Assembly: GCA_045106295.1 (NCBI GenBank)
Contig: JBGCEI010000104.1
Location: 1-16,747, forward strand
Origin: WTJX01 sp045106295
GTDB lineage: Bacteria; Bacteroidota; Bacteroidia; Cytophagales; JAAEPT01
Direction: 5' to 3'
DNA length: 16,747 nucleotides
Part shown: piece by piece, positions 14,801 to 16,747 of the stretch
Layout: each line of letters opens with the position of its first letter
Position numbering within the stretch: the first letter of the stretch is position 1
Notes under the pieces: generated by a model
Databases searched by the model: none
Told to the model about the DNA's origin: nothing
What the model saw: only the letters and a program-made list of their open reading frames with translations
Translations under genes and position numbers: made by a program

Positions 14801-16391
14801 GATGTGCTTTCTTAATTATGGTTTGCACATCAATTACTTCTTCTTCTTCCCTTATATCAAAAACACCTACTACCTCTCCAACTAAATTAGAATCATTTAC
14901 TATTAAACTTCCAGATGCATAACCTCCTTTCAAGGAAGCATTAGCTTCAATATTGTGATATCCATACCCATTAAGCTCAAACAAGTCACACTTTGCTTCT
15001 GTAACTAAACTGGCGTTCTCTACTTTTAATCCAGAACCCTTTACATTTCCAGAGAATGTTAATTGACCCAAATAATCCCTTTCTAGGAATTTTCCTAAAT
15101 CAAATTTTCTAGTTTTTAAATCTCCATCATAAAATGTTTTCTGATTTTCATTTGGCTTGAATTTCAAATCACTTTCGATATACCCTAATGCTGTATTGAA
15201 GGTTCCATTAGCTACAAAATCAGAGATGAACCCGAAAAAATTAGCATCGAATTTTACTTGTTCGAATTTCTCTACCTCTTGGTACACTTTTCCTGGTAAA
15301 TAAGGTACTAAATCTGCTACATCAATAAACGAATCTTCGCAATCGGCTTCAATAAATGCTTCTTGAATAGTAGGTAACCCATCCATCGCTAGCTTACCTT
15401 TAATACGACTTCGTTTACCGAAACTAATATCTAATTCTCTGTATTTAAATCGATTAACCCTTCCACTGATTTTACCACTTAATGTAATTACGTCATTGTA
15501 TTCCTTAAAAAATGGTGCAAACAATGCGAGGTCTTTTGTATTAATTTTTGAAGGGGCTAAATGAGCTTTTATTTTCACTCGCTTTGTAAAATTTTTAAAA
15601 TCTGCGTACGACCTAAATTTAAAAGAAAAGGTTTCTCGTTCTTGAATAATACTTTTTCCTACTTCTGCCTTTAGTTTTTCAAACGACAATTCCTTTTTTG
15701 AAGATAAAAAACCAGTTGTTAGATTATGCACTGTAAGACCTGACGTAACATCTCTTGCTGATAAATCAGTCGCTTGTAAAGCAATGGTATCTTTTCTTAT
15801 TAAGAAAGAACTGAGGTCTCCATTAATATCCACTAGTCGTAAATTTTTAGCATCAAATGGAAAGGCGCTTGCACTATCATAAGTAAACGACTTCATAGTA
15901 AATTGACCACCTGACAAGCCAATCTCTTCAATTTTAAAAGAGGCCGATTTACGTTTTTTTATACTATCTGTTTTTGAAAGACTTTTTATCGCTTGTGTAA
16001 ACCGAGTAATGTTGTACCCGTCTTCGTATGTCAACAGTCGTACATCTGGTTTACGAAGATCCGCTCGTTCAATAGTGATATTTCCTGCTACAGCAAGCTT
16101 ACTCCAATGGACATTCGCTTCTAATTCTTGGCATTGAATCATAGGGTTTCTTTTAAAATCTTCTACTAAAACCCCCTGTAATAATAAATTCCCGTTCCAG
16201 CTCAAATCGACCTTTTCTACTGTAATCGTATGATCTAGTTTTTTAGACAAGTAAGAAGAAGTGAATCCGACTAATTTTGTTTGGACAAACGGTAGTTGAA
16301 TCAATACCAATAAAATGACAAAAAGAAGTATTAGAAACAAGACAACCTTGCCTACTAATCCACCTATCTTTTTTAGCTGTACTCGTTCCAC
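11817..16391 (-). CDS. TamB-like translocation/assembly module protein (AsmA/DUF490 type)
   Basis: The 1,524-residue protein has one N-terminal membrane anchor (about residues 11-33), then a long array of beta-rich repeats. Its C-terminal TamB (DUF490) domain, roughly residue 1100 onward, contains GDFNMFGNYIIDRGTYNFTL near residue 1200. Such proteins form a hydrophobic groove across the periplasm and support outer-membrane protein insertion or phospholipid transport; in Bacteroidota the usual partner is a TamL/BamA-like protein, which is not in this window. The start is GTG at 16389-16391: an in-frame TAA lies 12 bases upstream, no ATG occurs between, and the first internal Met is past the membrane anchor. 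The C-terminal tail is Lys-rich (KRKKPKKK). Length is normal for the phylum and no frame break was seen. It diverges from tsaD across 82 bases. Confidence 0.92.
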   Translation of the reverse strand: MERVQLKKIGGLVGKVVLFLILLFVILLVLIQLPFVQTKLVGFTSSYLSKKLDHTITVEKVDLSWNGNLLLQGVLVEDFKRNPMIQCQELEANVHWSKLAVAGNITIERADLRKPDVRLLTYEDGYNITRFTQAIKSLSKTDSIKKRKSASFKIEEIGLSGGQFTMKSFTYDSASAFPFDAKNLRLVDINGDLSSFLIRKDTIALQATDLSARDVTSGLTVHNLTTGFLSSKKELSFEKLKAEVGKSIIQERETFSFKFRSYADFKNFTKRVKIKAHLAPSKINTKDLALFAPFFKEYNDVITLSGKISGRVNRFKYRELDISFGKRSRIKGKLAMDGLPTIQEAFIEADCEDSFIDVADLVPYLPGKVYQEVEKFEQVKFDANFFGFISDFVANGTFNTALGYIESDLKFKPNENQKTFYDGDLKTRKFDLGKFLERDYLGQLTFSGNVKGSGLKVENASLVTEAKCDLFELNGYGYHNIEANASLKGGYASGSLIVNDSNLVGEVVGVFDIREEEEVIDVQTIIKKAHLNTINLTSDAALLSGEMDIDIKGKNIIKKKNVDDFSGKAIIKKGKFFYKRRTFDLDESVIEAKENGATNKEITLDSKYLHAFIKGDYQLSTLPLAIQDLYDEYMLSIQNNSDSIANYYANKEKRAKHFPHYVDFSLVLKQPNPILHISMPEVKISKGAYVNGTFSSGEKMSLNAEMKATTITYFKKLFVANSLTFSANKQALSKTLSSTFSFDSKEQNFGGFLTETLGVKGLWKDNVIDFEAVAVQQESTNHMNISGDVFLRKDTVDFHFDTSEVQLFNEYWHFEPNNTIEIVGREIFFNNIKLENETQRIKLDGVLSPDVTKKAHLLVDNFDLGLIARLNEKIPIDGRLFMKSDVFDVYNQLKLSSRTVVRDLKYDGEPIGTLAGDLHWVDEKEEMSVWVKQLIEGEPLLKITGSVFHPFQEDDTLDLKIELSDYATSNIEPFIQQSVSELAGSIHGEATVKGSLEAPVLGGELFLDSIGCHINYLGTDYTIEDTKLKLKERELLFKEVVIRDRLKSKTRLNGKLMYADKQFWSDLNFDFDDFNIFDKEESPEGGDVFYGDIFGSGDLSIKGPFNNLIIKSDKLTSESKTKIYIPLDYSETIEDKSYIRFVSNTDTLPVDLTRRDIDLSGVKLDLNLAIGNQTYSEIIFDKQTGDIIKSYGSGDLKIELDTRGDFNMFGNYIIDRGTYNFTLAGIVNKEFLIEPNSTISWSGDPYQGALDIRATYLQNTSLTPILDSALVDLSASEVRRKYPVSVKMHITEELLSPDLKFDIEFKDYPTTVSGKGNTVVSLEDMINEFNNSVQSNEQELNKQVFSLIILKRLAYTNSLGNPEGGAAASNVSEFLGNYLSNVLSQVDENLEIDLDLADLNSTTQDEVRLRLSYSLFQGRFRVTRSGSFSNGDNGINEDGTVNSAANNLVGDWTVEYAITPEGKFRVKAFNKALNTFTNATQNNASNMTYGASVLYTQNFNSLKDIFKRKKPKKKIDNKELIMKN

Positions 16392-16444
16392 TAACGGAAA
16401 TTACACACTATTATCATGGTATTCAATCCGTATCGGTATTTTAG

Positions 16445-16452
16445 TACCTTTG
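16445..16452 (+). promoter_or_regulatory. Candidate -7 element for tsaD
   Basis: TACCTTTG matches TAnnTTTG exactly, 21 bases before the TTG start of tsaD. A TTC near 16422-16424, 20 bases upstream of it, could serve as a degenerate -33. Confidence 0.5.
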
Positions 16453-16473
16453 CAGGCAAATAACTTTATACTT

Positions 16474-16747
16474 TTGAAAAATATTATACTAGCCATCGAG
16501 TCTTCCTGTGACGAAACAAGTGCTTCTGTCATTAAGAATGGAATCGTATTGTCCAATATTATTGCTTCTCAAAAAATACACAGTGAATACGGAGGAGTAG
16601 TTCCAGAACTAGCTTCTAGAGATCATCAAAAAGCGATTGTATACGTAGTGGATGCAGCCTTGCAAGAAGCAAACATCGATAAAAAGGGATTAAACGCTAT
16701 TGCTATCACAAAAGGGCCAGGCTTATTAGGAGCTTTATTAGTAGGAG
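16474..16747 (+). CDS. tsaD: tRNA t6A37 threonylcarbamoyltransferase TsaD, 3' end cut by the window
   Basis: Ninety-one codons are visible. With the first codon read as Met they begin MKNIILAIESSCDETSASV, the N-terminal ATP-binding signature of TsaD/Kae1. EYGGVVPELASRDH and AITKGPGLLGALLVG follow, the latter a phosphate-binding loop. TsaD transfers the threonylcarbamoyl group to A37 of ANN-decoding tRNAs, working with TsaB and TsaE, in the cytoplasm. The start is TTG at 16474: it gives the family's usual N-terminus and no ATG lies between it and the -7 element. The metal-binding His pair lies beyond the window end. Confidence 0.95.
   Translation, partial: MKNIILAIESSCDETSASVIKNGIVLSNIIASQKIHSEYGGVVPELASRDHQKAIVYVVDAALQEANIDKKGLNAIAITKGPGLLGALLVG

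Noticed and set aside
16392..16440. A tamB promoter on the minus strand (TTG, 20 bases, then TAATTTCC just before the GTG)
   Set aside because: The -7 match fails at the last two positions of TAnnTTTG, and the start point would fall on or after the start codon.
1..16747. tRNA, rRNA, CRISPR array, insertion sequence, prophage or toxin-antitoxin genes
   Set aside because: No cloverleaf, spaced direct-repeat array, transposase motif or integrase motif was seen. All intergenic gaps are short and the genes are typical chromosomal Bacteroidota families.

Overview
The window is a 16.7 kb, AT-rich, densely coded chromosomal segment that looks like a member of the Bacteroidota, most likely Flavobacteriia or a close relative. 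The evidence is a secreted subtilase with a C-terminal type IX secretion (T9SS) sorting domain, a roughly 1,500-residue TamB-like protein divergent from tsaD, a Bacteroidota-type MnmA, DUF2797 and DUF853 proteins, and several exact matches to the Bacteroidota -7 promoter element TAnnTTTG. No rRNA, tRNA, insertion sequence, CRISPR array or phage gene was seen, and no gene-free gap exceeds about 170 bases. It reads as ordinary core chromosome rather than an island.

Left part, plus strand (1-6098): a 5'-truncated HerA-like/DUF853 ATPase, then an endonuclease/exonuclease/phosphatase-fold lipoprotein 18 bases later. Next comes mnmA (tRNA 2-thiouridine-34 synthase), preceded by its own candidate promoter set inside a perfect inverted repeat. 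An unrecognised lipoprotein follows, overlapping by 14 bases the start of a T9SS-exported S8 peptidase. This block ends convergently against minus-strand genes at about 6100.

Middle part, minus strand (6107-8050): a small DUF3887-like exported protein, a YfcE-type metallophosphoesterase, and a DUF2797 protein with a CxxC...CxxC zinc knuckle and a segment that resembles a GIY-YIG nuclease core.

Right part, minus strand (8164-11710): a compact three-gene glycosyltransferase operon. In transcription order it has a DPM1-like polyprenyl-phosphate glycosyltransferase, a cellulose-synthase-like (CslA-type) GT2 and a GT-C (GT87/PIG-M-like) membrane glycosyltransferase. Each stop codon directly abuts the next ATG, and the operon ends in a strong hairpin that includes the last gene's stop codon. 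It has the parts for a polyprenol-linked, inside-to-outside glycan assembly route, and is the best candidate for an uncharacterised pathway here.

Far right (11817-16747): a large TamB/AsmA-like inner-membrane-anchored protein (minus, GTG start), with the start of tsaD diverging from it (plus, TTG start, cut by the window end). The window therefore holds two anticodon-loop modification enzymes, MnmA for s2U34 and TsaD for t6A37, and two envelope themes: protein export (TamB, T9SS cargo) and glycan synthesis.
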